Assembly (NCBI GenBank): GCA_035295225.1
Contig: DATGJI010000042.1
Location: 18,882-82,881 of the forward strand
Length of the DNA: 64,000 nucleotides
From: Candidatus Eremiobacteraceae bacterium
GTDB taxonomy: Bacteria; Vulcanimicrobiota; Vulcanimicrobiia; Eremiobacterales; Eremiobacteraceae
Direction of reading: 5' to 3'
The notes below the pieces were generated by a model. It was not told the DNA's origin. It saw only the letters and a program-made list of their open reading frames with translations, and did not search any database. Made by a program: the position numbers and the translations under genes. Positions 40,726 through 49,062 of this stretch are shown one piece after another; position 1 is the stretch's first letter, and every line of letters starts with the position of its first letter.

Positions 40726-41883
40726 ATGCGTAATAGCGGTCGAGTGGCGATTCTGCTCGCGGTGGTCATGGCGGCGAGCGTTGTCGTCGAAGCGATGCGA
40801 CCGACGGCAGCCATGCCGCCATTCGCGCAGTCGTATGGGATAAACTGCGAGGTCTGTCATACGGCGGTTCCCGCGCTCAACGCCTACGGCCGCTACGTGC
40901 AGCGAACCGGGTACTCGTCACTCGATGCCGCAACGATCCACCGAGCGAATCCTCTGTGGTTTGGGGAGAACGGGACGTACGACACGGCCGACGGCACGGC
41001 GCATCATAACATCCAAGCCGGCAATGCCGCGATCCACGCCGCCGGATATATCGGAGACGACTTCACATTCCATATCCACCAATGGATCTGGCAGAACAAC
41101 GGGCCTGGGGGCACCGACACGCTTTGGATCACATACAACAATTTATTGCATCGCGACGGGCATCTCTTTTTGGGCAAGATCGAAGCGCCGGGACCTTCGC
41201 CGTTCAGCCAGTTCTTCGATCTCTCAGCGTTCGCGGCTCCGGAGATCACCGTCGGCGAGCACGCCTATCAAAATGACGGAAATCGATGGGGATCAAAGCT
41301 GGTCTATGTGAAGCCCACATTCGTGGCGGAAGCCGCTTATCTCGCCAACAACGGCGACTTGAATACGGCAACCGACTTTTCGAACGACACGGACAAAACA
41401 TTCCAATATCGCGTTGCGCTCGCGCGGCCGGACACGCCGCTGGAAGTGGGCGTCGTCGGCAATACAGGCGTGCTCCAAGTGTCGGACGGTCGCGCTGACA
41501 ACTACAACTCTCAGATGCTCTACGCCCAACTCGATCCGCAGCACAACCTTCCCGGTCTGCTTGCGATGTATCAGCAGGGTCACGACAGCCATCCAGGCGC
41601 CGGGCTGCAAGCTGCCGCGAGTTCAGCGTATGCCGCCGAGCTATATGCCCCCTTCTTCAACGGACGGACTCTGCTGTCGGCGCGAAGCGAGATGACGAAC
41701 GACGGCTTGGGGACGGTCGGCCACTCGCAGGCGATCAACGCGGAGTGGATGGTGTTCCGCGATGTCAACGACCGCCAGGCTCAGGGTTTGATGCTCAACG
41801 GCCAAGCCAGTATGGCGCCCGGATCATCGCCGACCTGGCAGATGCAGCTGTGGTGGGCGACCACGGTCGGCCGCTTGCGCTAG
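40726..41883 (+). CDS. One-haem outer-membrane beta-barrel protein
   Basis: 385 residues with a signal peptide. Just after the cleavage region is a single c-type haem site in INCEVCHTAVPALNAYGRYV. The rest is a series of amphipathic strands (FTFHIHQWIWQ, TLWITYNNLL, LFLGKIEAPG, KLVYVKPTFVAEAAYL, YRVALAR...) ending in WQMQLWWATTVGRLR, typical of a transmembrane barrel. So it is a fused cytochrome/porin. GGAG precedes ATG 40726; the gene begins 10 bases after the cupredoxin. It might pass electrons across the outer membrane. Confidence 0.7.
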   Translation: MRNSGRVAILLAVVMAASVVVEAMRPTAAMPPFAQSYGINCEVCHTAVPALNAYGRYVQRTGYSSLDAATIHRANPLWFGENGTYDTADGTAHHNIQAGNAAIHAAGYIGDDFTFHIHQWIWQNNGPGGTDTLWITYNNLLHRDGHLFLGKIEAPGPSPFSQFFDLSAFAAPEITVGEHAYQNDGNRWGSKLVYVKPTFVAEAAYLANNGDLNTATDFSNDTDKTFQYRVALARPDTPLEVGVVGNTGVLQVSDGRADNYNSQMLYAQLDPQHNLPGLLAMYQQGHDSHPGAGLQAAASSAYAAELYAPFFNGRTLLSARSEMTNDGLGTVGHSQAINAEWMVFRDVNDRQAQGLMLNGQASMAPGSSPTWQMQLWWATTVGRLR

Positions 41884-41892
41884 GAGGCGGTG

Positions 41893-42348
41893 ATGTTCAA
41901 AACGATACTCGCGGCTGTCGACGGATCGGAAGCTTCGAACGTAGCGCAGGATCTAGCGTTGCGGCTAGCCGCCGACCAGCACGCGACCGTGGTTTTCGTC
42001 CACGCAGTAGAACTGAGCAAGGTTGCGGCGTCCTTCGAGCCGTTCAGCGGTGCGAATGCTTCCTTAGCCATCGACGCGGCCTACGACGACGCGAAGGCAA
42101 CGCTGCAGAGCGCGGAGGAAGCCGCCAAAGCGCTCCAAGTGCCCTGTTCGTCGAAGACGATCGAAGATGAGTGCGTCAACGCGATTCTTGATGGCGCGCG
42201 CGAGGCGCACGCCGACCTGATCGTGATCGGAACGCACGGGCGGGGAGGTGTCGTCCGCGCTGTGCTCGGCAGTGTCGCCGAAGGAGTCGCGCGAAGGGCT
42301 ACGACTCCCGTTCTGATCGCGCGCGCGGGAGCGTGGCATCATCCTTAA
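41893..42348 (+). CDS. Universal stress protein (UspA family)
   Basis: 151 residues. FKTILAAVDGSEASNVAQDLAL at the start and LIVIGTHGRGGVVRAVLGSVAEGVARRATTPVLIA at the end are the UspA signatures; the G-x2-G-x9-GS-x-A loop binds ATP. It begins 9 bases after the haem-barrel gene with AGGAGG in between, so it closes the respiratory operon. The ATG at 41893 is preferred to the adjacent GTG. Confidence 0.92.
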   Translation: MFKTILAAVDGSEASNVAQDLALRLAADQHATVVFVHAVELSKVAASFEPFSGANASLAIDAAYDDAKATLQSAEEAAKALQVPCSSKTIEDECVNAILDGAREAHADLIVIGTHGRGGVVRAVLGSVAEGVARRATTPVLIARAGAWHHP

Positions 42349-42436
42349 GGGAATCTGAAGGAACCGACGACCGGCGCACACGCGACATCAGGTCGCCTTG
42401 GAGGCACGCAGCCGAACGGTATCCTATAGTACGCGC

Positions 42437-43231
42437 ATGTCTGCGACAGACGGTCGATTTCGTCGCGGGTCGTTTTTCATGGCGGCGTTTGCGGCGTCAA
42501 TGCTTCTCGTCTCTATCGGCCGCGCAAACGCGTCCTCGGATCCGGCCGCGTCGCCGACCCCTTTAACGTCTCCGCTGCCGGCTGCAAGCGACTCCGAACC
42601 GACGACGCCGGTTCGCGAGTGCGTTTACAAGGTCTCCTCGCTCTTGCGGCTCGATACGATTCAAGAATCCTACGGGAGCGGCGCGAACGCGGCGCTGCCC
42701 GGCGCAACCGGCTCGAGCGAGGATGACTGAACCGTCACGGTGGACGTGATGGGCAAGTTCCTTGATGGTGGGCTTGCGATAAGGATCATCGAGCGCTGGC
42801 GCGATGATCCCGTCGATCGTCTGTTCAAAGGAGCGGTCGCTTCGGACGGTACCGTAGCGTTTCCGCCAACGACGATCAACGCCGTATCGCGCGAACTGTT
42901 ACCGTATTTTGCGACCGCGTTCGCCTCAGCGGGGCCGCTGATCGCCGGGAGTCATTGGACGGTGAAACAGACGGACGGGCAACTGGTGACGACGACCGAC
43001 TATTCGGTGACGTCGGTCAACGCCGACACAGCGACGATCGCGAAGAAGCAATCGAATGGCGCGATCGAGGGTGTCAGCGTCACCGGATCCGTGGTGTACG
43101 ACGGCGGCTTACTGGTGCCGATCTCGGGTCAACTGCGCAAGCGCACAACCGCGATGGCAGCGGATGGACAAACGACAAGCACGCTCGATCTCCGCTTCGA
43201 ACTCATTTCGGATTCGTTTCAGAAGCACTAG
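42437..43231 (+). pseudogene. Exported protein gene interrupted by an in-frame TGA
   Basis: Both halves are in one frame: 97 codons from ATG 42437 (signal peptide, then ASPTPLTSPLPAASD and CVYKVSSLLRLDTIQ), a TGA at 42728-42730, then 166 more codons to TAG at 43229. The junction reads SSEDD-stop-TVTVDVMGKFLDGG; a Trp would fit (TGG to TGA), giving DDWTVTVDV, a natural beta-strand. The downstream part is uniform coding sequence (beta-rich, AVASDGTVAFPP, SVTGSVVYDGGLL). A -10 box TATAGT is 6 bases before the ATG. Either a recent nonsense mutation, a sequencing error or read-through. Confidence 0.7.
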
Positions 43232-43270
43232 GGCGGCGCCCTACGGGCGCCGGGCAAGCGAGGCTTGCCC
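43231..43270. terminator. Twin hairpin terminator
   Basis: Hairpin 1 GGCGCCC-TAC-GGGCGCC (43235-43251) and hairpin 2 GGGCAAGC-GAG-GCTTGCCC (43252-43270), back to back between the broken gene and the minus-strand binding-protein gene. Hairpin 2 belongs to the family also at 14568-14592. Confidence 0.65.
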
Positions 43271-43272
43271 TA

Positions 43273-44931
43273 CTACAGTTTCCACTGCCATGCGTTCCAG
43301 AACGGGCTCACGGCGTGGGCCGGCCGGTAGTTCTGGAGTGCCACCGTCGCCACGTCTTGACGCTGCTGGAACCAGAGCACGATTATCGGCAAATCCTCCG
43401 CGAGGATCTGCTGGACGCGGTCGTAATCCCGCTTGCGACCCGCGATGCGATAGTCCGCGATACCGGAGTTCTCCGCGGCATCGAGTTTGCGATCGCAGTA
43501 GTGATAGATATTCCAACCCGCAGGCGGCGCCATCGCGCACATGAACAGCTGAGACTCGTCTGGATCCACGCCGTTCGCCCAGTCTTCTATCGCCACGTCG
43601 AAGCGGCCGTTCTGCTCGATGCCGCCGTTCGCCTTATCGTCGTATAACCGATCGGACGCGTAGTTCGTGATGGTCGCACGTACGCCGATGCGAAGCCACT
43701 CTCGCTGGATGTAGCGCTGTGCGTCCGAAATGGTCTGATCTCCGAGGGCTCCGACCATCTCGAGGTTCATGGGGATGCCGTTCTTGCGCCGGATGCCGCC
43801 CTTGCCGACGCGCCAACCTGCGGCGTCGAGCAGCCTCGCGGCCGCCGCCGGGTCGTACGGATCTGCCTTGAGAGCGTTGTCGTGCGCCCAGAAAAACGGC
43901 GGTTGATCGCTGTCCGCCGGAAAGTTGACGCCGTGCGTCACGTGTTCGACCAGGCCTTCACGGTCGATCGCATATGCGAGCGCGTGGCGAACGCGCGGAT
44001 CGCGTAGTTGGGGGCGGCTAAGATTCAGACCGACGTCGGTCCAGCGCGTGAACGGGTAGAGATAGACGGTCGTGCCGCCGATCCCGTGCAGTTCGGGCTC
44101 TAGAGCCTGTGCGGCGTCTTCGTAGAAATCGATCTTCTGCGCTTTCAGCTGCTCCAGAATCTTCTCGTCGCTCGCGATGTACTGATAGTCGATCTCTTTG
44201 AGCCCGGGCGCGCCTCGCCAGTAGAGCGGATTTGCAGCGAGCTTGACCCGCCCGTCCGCATTTGACGTCACGCGGAACGGTCCGGTTCCGACGGGAATTT
44301 GATCGTACCCGATCTTGTTCAGATCCGCATACTTCGAGAGCAAGTGCTCGGGGAGAATGCAAAATGACGATGCGGACATGGAGAAGAAGGTCGCCACGAA
44401 CGGCGCGTAGCGTCGCTTCAGATGCACGACCAGCGTATGAGCATTTGGGGCATCGATGCTTTTTATCTGATCGTACCCTTGGCGGCTGCCCGTGTCGTTG
44501 CGGGGATTCATAACCTGGCGCCACGAGAAGATGACGTCCTTTGCGGTGAACGGCGCTCCGTCTTGCCATACAACACCGGTACGCAAGTGATACATTATGG
44601 TGAGACCGTCACCGGTCACTCCGCCGTTGTCGGGGGTCGGAACCGCGGTCGCAAGTTCCGGCACAAACTGATCTTGGTCGTTCCACAAGAACAAATAGCT
44701 GCCCCATAGCAGCGAAAGATCGGTATCGATGACCTGTGTGCCGATCAACGGGTTGAGATTGTCGGGTTTCTGATCGCCGGCCATGCGAAGAAGGCCGTCG
44801 GTCGAGACGCGCGGTCTCGCAGATCCAATCGATGCTTCCGTGACGGCACTCGACGGCGTGCATGCGCTGAGTCCAACAGCCGCCGCCGCGAACAACGCGA
44901 AAGCCGCGGCGCGTCCGGGCCTGGCGATCAT
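43273..44931 (-). CDS. Oligopeptide-binding lipoprotein (SBP family 5), copy 1
   Basis: 552 residues. The signal peptide ends GLSAC (lipobox). The family-5 core is complete: LNPLIGTQVIDTDLSLLWGSYLF, YHLRTGVVWQDGAPFTAKDVIFSW, IPVGTGPFRV, LNLSRPQLRDPRVRHALAYAIDRE and a C-terminal region with WANGVDPDES and AVSPFWNAW. Such proteins bring peptides or related solutes to ABC importers, but no permease or ATPase gene is adjacent. The start overlaps the stop of the GGDEF-EAL gene (ATGA), with AAGGAG just upstream. It is a paralogue of the protein at 47374-49017. Confidence 0.9.
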   Translation of the reverse strand: MIARPGRAAAFALFAAAAVGLSACTPSSAVTEASIGSARPRVSTDGLLRMAGDQKPDNLNPLIGTQVIDTDLSLLWGSYLFLWNDQDQFVPELATAVPTPDNGGVTGDGLTIMYHLRTGVVWQDGAPFTAKDVIFSWRQVMNPRNDTGSRQGYDQIKSIDAPNAHTLVVHLKRRYAPFVATFFSMSASSFCILPEHLLSKYADLNKIGYDQIPVGTGPFRVTSNADGRVKLAANPLYWRGAPGLKEIDYQYIASDEKILEQLKAQKIDFYEDAAQALEPELHGIGGTTVYLYPFTRWTDVGLNLSRPQLRDPRVRHALAYAIDREGLVEHVTHGVNFPADSDQPPFFWAHDNALKADPYDPAAAARLLDAAGWRVGKGGIRRKNGIPMNLEMVGALGDQTISDAQRYIQREWLRIGVRATITNYASDRLYDDKANGGIEQNGRFDVAIEDWANGVDPDESQLFMCAMAPPAGWNIYHYCDRKLDAAENSGIADYRIAGRKRDYDRVQQILAEDLPIIVLWFQQRQDVATVALQNYRPAHAVSPFWNAWQWKL

Positions 44932-47294
44932 GCTCCTTGTCGCGCTTCGAGCCGCCTGAATCGATCGAAGAGCGCAACGGTCTCGAGCGCCGGCACCGGC
45001 CGGCTGAAATAGTAGCCTTGCGCTTCGTCGCATCCCATTCGGCGGAGCTTCAACAATTGCGACTGCGTCTCGACGCCTTCTGCGACGACCCGCACTTGGA
45101 GGCTTCGAGCCAGCGTAATGATCGCTTGAGAGATCGCTTCGTCGAACTGATCCACGTTCAGGTCGCGGATGAACGACCCGTCGATCTTGAGCGACGCGAT
45201 CGGGAAGCTCTTGAGATAGCTGAGCGAGCTGTACCCGGTTCCGAAGTCGTCCATGGCGACGGCCACGCCCATTTCACGCAGCTGTGCCACAGCCCGGATG
45301 CCATCCTTGACATCGCGCATGACGATGCTTTCCGTCAGTTCCAGTTCGAGCGTACCAGGCCGGATGTCAAACTCCTCGACGATCCGGCCGACGACTTCCG
45401 GCAGGTCTCGCTGCTGGAATTGACGTGCTGAGATGTTGACCGTAACGCGGCCCACATCGCAACCTCCGCGCTCCCACGCCTTCTGCTGCGCGGCAGCAGT
45501 TCTGAGCACCCATTCACCGAGCGGCACGATGACGCCGACTTCTTCCGCGATCGGGATGAAATCGTTCGGTGCGATCAGACCGCGTTGCGGATGCTGCCAG
45601 CGCACCAGCGATTCAAATCCTGTGATCGCACCGCTCGTGACGGAGACGATGGGTTGATAGTGAAGGACGAATTCTTCGCGCTCAAGCGCTTTGCGCAGGT
45701 CGCCCTCTAAGGAGAGCTTGCGCCGCGTCGCGTCTTGGATGTCCGGGGTGTAGAACTGCGTGTTGTTGCGGCCGCGCTCTTTGGCCTGATACATAGCCGC
45801 ATCGGCGTTCTTGATGAGCGTCTCCGCGTCGTCGCCGTCTTTGGGGAAGAGCGCGACGCCGATGCTCGTGGATATGAAGAACTCGTCTCGTTCCACCACG
45901 AACGGCGCGGCAAACGTGCGCCCGATCTTCTCGGAGACTTCCTTCACGTCGGATTCGCGCGACATGTCGGCGAGGACGATGATGAACTCGTCACCGCCGG
46001 GTCGGACGACCGTGTCGGTCGGCCGCACCGCCGTCGAAAGGCGTGTCGCGACCACCTTAAGCAGCTCGTCCCCGACACCGTGGCCCAGTGTGTCGTTGAC
46101 ACCCTTGAAGCGGTCGAGATCGAGGTACAGGACTGCTACGGTCGATGAATGACGCCGCGCGAACAAGAGCGCCTGCGACAGACGCTCGTGCAGCAGCGTG
46201 CGGTTCGGCAAGCCGGTCAAGGCATCGTGGTGGGCGAGATGCGCGAGCCGCTCTTCCGCCTGCTTGCGCGCCGTGACGTCCAGAAGTGTGCCAATGACGC
46301 TGACGGCTTTGCCCGACGAATCAAACGAATATTCCGCCTGCTCCTGTACGTGCCGCACGGATCCGTCTCGCAGCACGACTCGGTGGTCGATGCTGTACGG
46401 TTCGAAGTTCGCCTGTGCCGCGGAGACGACGTGCTTCACATTTGTCACATCGCTCGGGTGATCGAAGTGACGCAGCAGACCTTCATCGACTTCCGTGGAC
46501 GAGACGCCGAAGATCCTGCACATCTCGTCGGACCAGGAGAGCTTGCCGGTACGAAGATCTTTGGTCCAGTTGCCGACGCGGGCGAGCCGTTGGGCGTTCA
46601 CGAGACTCGTGTTCGCCTCGGTGAGCTCTGCGAGGAAGCGGCGTTCGATCTGCCGCGTCGCACCGTACATGCGGATCGCCGTGAGGACGAAGACAAGGGT
46701 GATCACCACGATCTCGAGGACGGTGATGATGACGCGCAGCCGAGATTCGCGCGCCGACTTCTGTGCCGCGACGTCGAGGGCGGCGGCAAGTCCGTCCACG
46801 TCATCGTTGAGCGAGCTGAAAAGCAGCTCTCCGGTTCGCTGACGGCTCTGGGCGAGTTCGCCGGACGGATTGGTCATCAACGGCGCGGCGACCGTGTCGA
46901 CCCATTGTGCGTGGATCCGTGTGATGTCGCGAAGATACGGTTGCGCGTCCGACAAGCCGACGCTATCCAGATATTCGCGCAGCGTCTCGAGACTCGCGCC
47001 GAAATCGGCGCGTGCATCGCGGAACGGTTTCAGATATTCAGGATCGCGCGTGGACGTGTAACCGCGCAAGCTGGATTCTTGCCGGAACAACGCCTCGACC
47101 ATTTGCGACGTCAGCTGGCGCGCGTTATGGAACGACTCGGTGCGCGAGAGCGCACCGGATATCGCCTGGAAATCGTATGCGGTCGTGAGCGCGGTGATGG
47201 CCACCAGCGCTAAGACGAGAACAATCCATCGCCGCCTTGGCGTCCTGGGCACAGAGTCGTTCGTTCCGGGCACGCGAGCCCCGGTTTCGGCCAT
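44928..47294 (-). CDS. CHASE3-PAS-GGDEF-EAL cyclic-di-GMP protein
   Basis: 788 residues. Helix at about 22-42, an extracytoplasmic helical CHASE3-type domain (EALFRQESSLRGYTSTRDPEY), a second helix (VIITVLEIVVITLVFVLTAI), a PAS/PAC region (VGNWTKDLRTGKLSWSDEMCRIF), GGDEF (LPNRTLLHERL, LDLDRFKGVNDTLGH, RPGGDEFIIVL) and EAL (GFESLVRWQHPQRG, NISARQFQ, ELTESIVM, MDDFGTGYSSLSYL, DEAQGYYFSRP). The EAL triad reads ESL, seen in active members too; the catalytic Glu and metal residues look intact. It sits between two binding-protein genes. Confidence 0.92.
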   Translation of the reverse strand: MAETGARVPGTNDSVPRTPRRRWIVLVLALVAITALTTAYDFQAISGALSRTESFHNARQLTSQMVEALFRQESSLRGYTSTRDPEYLKPFRDARADFGASLETLREYLDSVGLSDAQPYLRDITRIHAQWVDTVAAPLMTNPSGELAQSRQRTGELLFSSLNDDVDGLAAALDVAAQKSARESRLRVIITVLEIVVITLVFVLTAIRMYGATRQIERRFLAELTEANTSLVNAQRLARVGNWTKDLRTGKLSWSDEMCRIFGVSSTEVDEGLLRHFDHPSDVTNVKHVVSAAQANFEPYSIDHRVVLRDGSVRHVQEQAEYSFDSSGKAVSVIGTLLDVTARKQAEERLAHLAHHDALTGLPNRTLLHERLSQALLFARRHSSTVAVLYLDLDRFKGVNDTLGHGVGDELLKVVATRLSTAVRPTDTVVRPGGDEFIIVLADMSRESDVKEVSEKIGRTFAAPFVVERDEFFISTSIGVALFPKDGDDAETLIKNADAAMYQAKERGRNNTQFYTPDIQDATRRKLSLEGDLRKALEREEFVLHYQPIVSVTSGAITGFESLVRWQHPQRGLIAPNDFIPIAEEVGVIVPLGEWVLRTAAAQQKAWERGGCDVGRVTVNISARQFQQRDLPEVVGRIVEEFDIRPGTLELELTESIVMRDVKDGIRAVAQLREMGVAVAMDDFGTGYSSLSYLKSFPIASLKIDGSFIRDLNVDQFDEAISQAIITLARSLQVRVVAEGVETQSQLLKLRRMGCDEAQGYYFSRPVPALETVALFDRFRRLEARQGA

Positions 47295-47373
47295 GTACTT
47301 GTTATCGTCTGGGAAGGCCGTTATCGGGTGCGCGTGATGGCGGTCACAGGCGCCTTGCAATCGCGGCTTGGCC

Positions 47374-49017
47374 TCAGATCTGCCATTCCCACGAATTCCA
47401 GAGCGGGCTCACCGCGTTCGCCGGGCGATAGCCGCGCAGATCGATGCTCGCGATGTCCTGACGCTGAACGAACCATACCGGGACGATGGGGAGGTCGGCG
47501 GCAAGTATTCGCTGCACGGCGGCGTAGTCGCGCTTGCGCCGCGCGATGCTATAGTCGGTCGTGGCTCGTTCCTCTGCTCTATCGAGCGCGCGATCGCAGT
47601 AGAAATAGATGTTCCAACCCGCCGGCGGCGCTTGATCGCAGTCGAAAAGTTGCGAGTCGTCGGGATCGACCCCGTTGCCCCACTGCTCGAACGTCACGTC
47701 GAATCGGCCGTTCTGTTGGATGCCGCCTCCGCTCTTCGTCGCGTATAGCTGCGCCGATGGATAGTTCTTGATACGAAGCTGAACGCCAACAGCTCGCCAC
47801 TCGCGCGCGATCTCTGTTTCCGCGGCGAGAGCGGTCGCAGAGCCGAGCTCGCCGATCATGAGCAGCACGAGCTGTCTGCCGTCTTTCCGTCGGACCCCGT
47901 CCGCGCCGCGCTTCCAGCCCGCCTCGCTGAGCAGCGAAGCTGCGCGACCAGGATCGTACGGATAGGCGTGGATGCCGTTTGCGTGAGCCCACGATCCGCG
48001 CGGCTGATCCGAGTCGGCCGGCAGATTCACACCGCGTGAGACGCGATCTATGAGCGCGGTCCGGTCGGTCGCATACGCGAGAGCGCGACGAACCCGGATG
48101 TCGGCCAGCTGGGGCCGGCCGAGGTTGAAACCGATGTCCGAGAAGCGCGTGAAAGGATAGAGGTAGATGGTAGTGCCCGGGATCCCGTGCAGTTCCGGTT
48201 CAAGCGATTGCGCGCTTTCGAGATAGAGGTCTACGCGATGTGCGGCGAGCTCGCGTACGAGCGACGCGTCGTCTGGAAGCCACTCGAAGTCGATCTCGCG
48301 CAACCGCGGCGGCCCGCGCCAATACCGGCGGTTTGCGACAAACCGGATTTTCCCGGCCTCGTTCGAGACGACGACAAACGGACCGGTGCCGATCGGTAAG
48401 ACGTTGAACGGGACGTTGTTGAGGTCGCGATATTTCGACAAGACATGAGCGGGGAGAACTGAATAGGCCTCGTTCGCCATCGAAAAAAACGTCGCGACGA
48501 ACGGCGAGTACGGGCGTTTGAGACGCACGACGATCGTGTGGTCGTCGGGCGACGCGATGGTTTTGATCAACGCGTAACAGACCTTCGTGCCCGTGACATT
48601 GCGGGGGTTCATGATCGCGTGCCACGTGAACACCACGTCCTTTGCGGTGAACGGCGCGCCGTCGTGCCACACGACGTTGCGACGCAGATGGTACGTGACC
48701 GTCTTGCCGTCGACGCTGATCCCGCCGTTCGCTTGCGTCGGGACTTCGGTCGCTAGATCGGGGACGAGTTCGTTCTTGTCGCTCCACAAGAACAGATACG
48801 ATGCCCAGAGCATGCTCAAGTCGGTGTCGATGTACTGTTCGGACGTCAACGTGCTCATCGTCTCCGGCTGTTGCTGTGAGGCGATCCTCAAAACGCCCGG
48901 GATCGTCCCAGGGTTCGCGGCGGATCGTTCAGCCGAAGTCTGGCGCGAGCATGCGCTGAGGATGAGGCAGACGGCGAGCCCGAGCGCCAGCCGCGCGGGC
49001 GCGCAATGCTGGGTCAT
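47374..49017 (-). CDS. Oligopeptide-binding lipoprotein (SBP family 5), copy 2
   Basis: 547 residues, signal peptide ending LILSAC. Aligns all along with copy 1: TLTSEQYIDTDLSMLWASYLFLW, YHLRRNVVWHDGAPFTAKDVVFTW, IGTGPFVVV, YLYPFTRFSDIGFNLGRPQL, VNLPADSDQP, WGNGVDPDDSQLF and AVSPLWNSWEWQI. The gene ends 79 bases before the GGDEF-EAL start, so the order on the minus strand is copy 2, GGDEF-EAL, copy 1. Different binding-site residues suggest separate ligands. Confidence 0.9.
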   Translation of the reverse strand: MTQHCAPARLALGLAVCLILSACSRQTSAERSAANPGTIPGVLRIASQQQPETMSTLTSEQYIDTDLSMLWASYLFLWSDKNELVPDLATEVPTQANGGISVDGKTVTYHLRRNVVWHDGAPFTAKDVVFTWHAIMNPRNVTGTKVCYALIKTIASPDDHTIVVRLKRPYSPFVATFFSMANEAYSVLPAHVLSKYRDLNNVPFNVLPIGTGPFVVVSNEAGKIRFVANRRYWRGPPRLREIDFEWLPDDASLVRELAAHRVDLYLESAQSLEPELHGIPGTTIYLYPFTRFSDIGFNLGRPQLADIRVRRALAYATDRTALIDRVSRGVNLPADSDQPRGSWAHANGIHAYPYDPGRAASLLSEAGWKRGADGVRRKDGRQLVLLMIGELGSATALAAETEIAREWRAVGVQLRIKNYPSAQLYATKSGGGIQQNGRFDVTFEQWGNGVDPDDSQLFDCDQAPPAGWNIYFYCDRALDRAEERATTDYSIARRKRDYAAVQRILAADLPIVPVWFVQRQDIASIDLRGYRPANAVSPLWNSWEWQI

Positions 49018-49062
49018 GCTCTTAATATCGGCCGGACGCTGCGTCCGGACGAGCGTGCGGCG

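Noticed and set aside
42728..42730. TGA as a second selenocysteine codon
   Set aside because: No Cys/Sec motif context, no hairpin at the right distance, and a Trp fits the strand better; treated as a nonsense change.
46149..47213. A 354-codon plus-strand open frame
   Set aside because: Antisense to the CHASE3-PAS-GGDEF-EAL gene.
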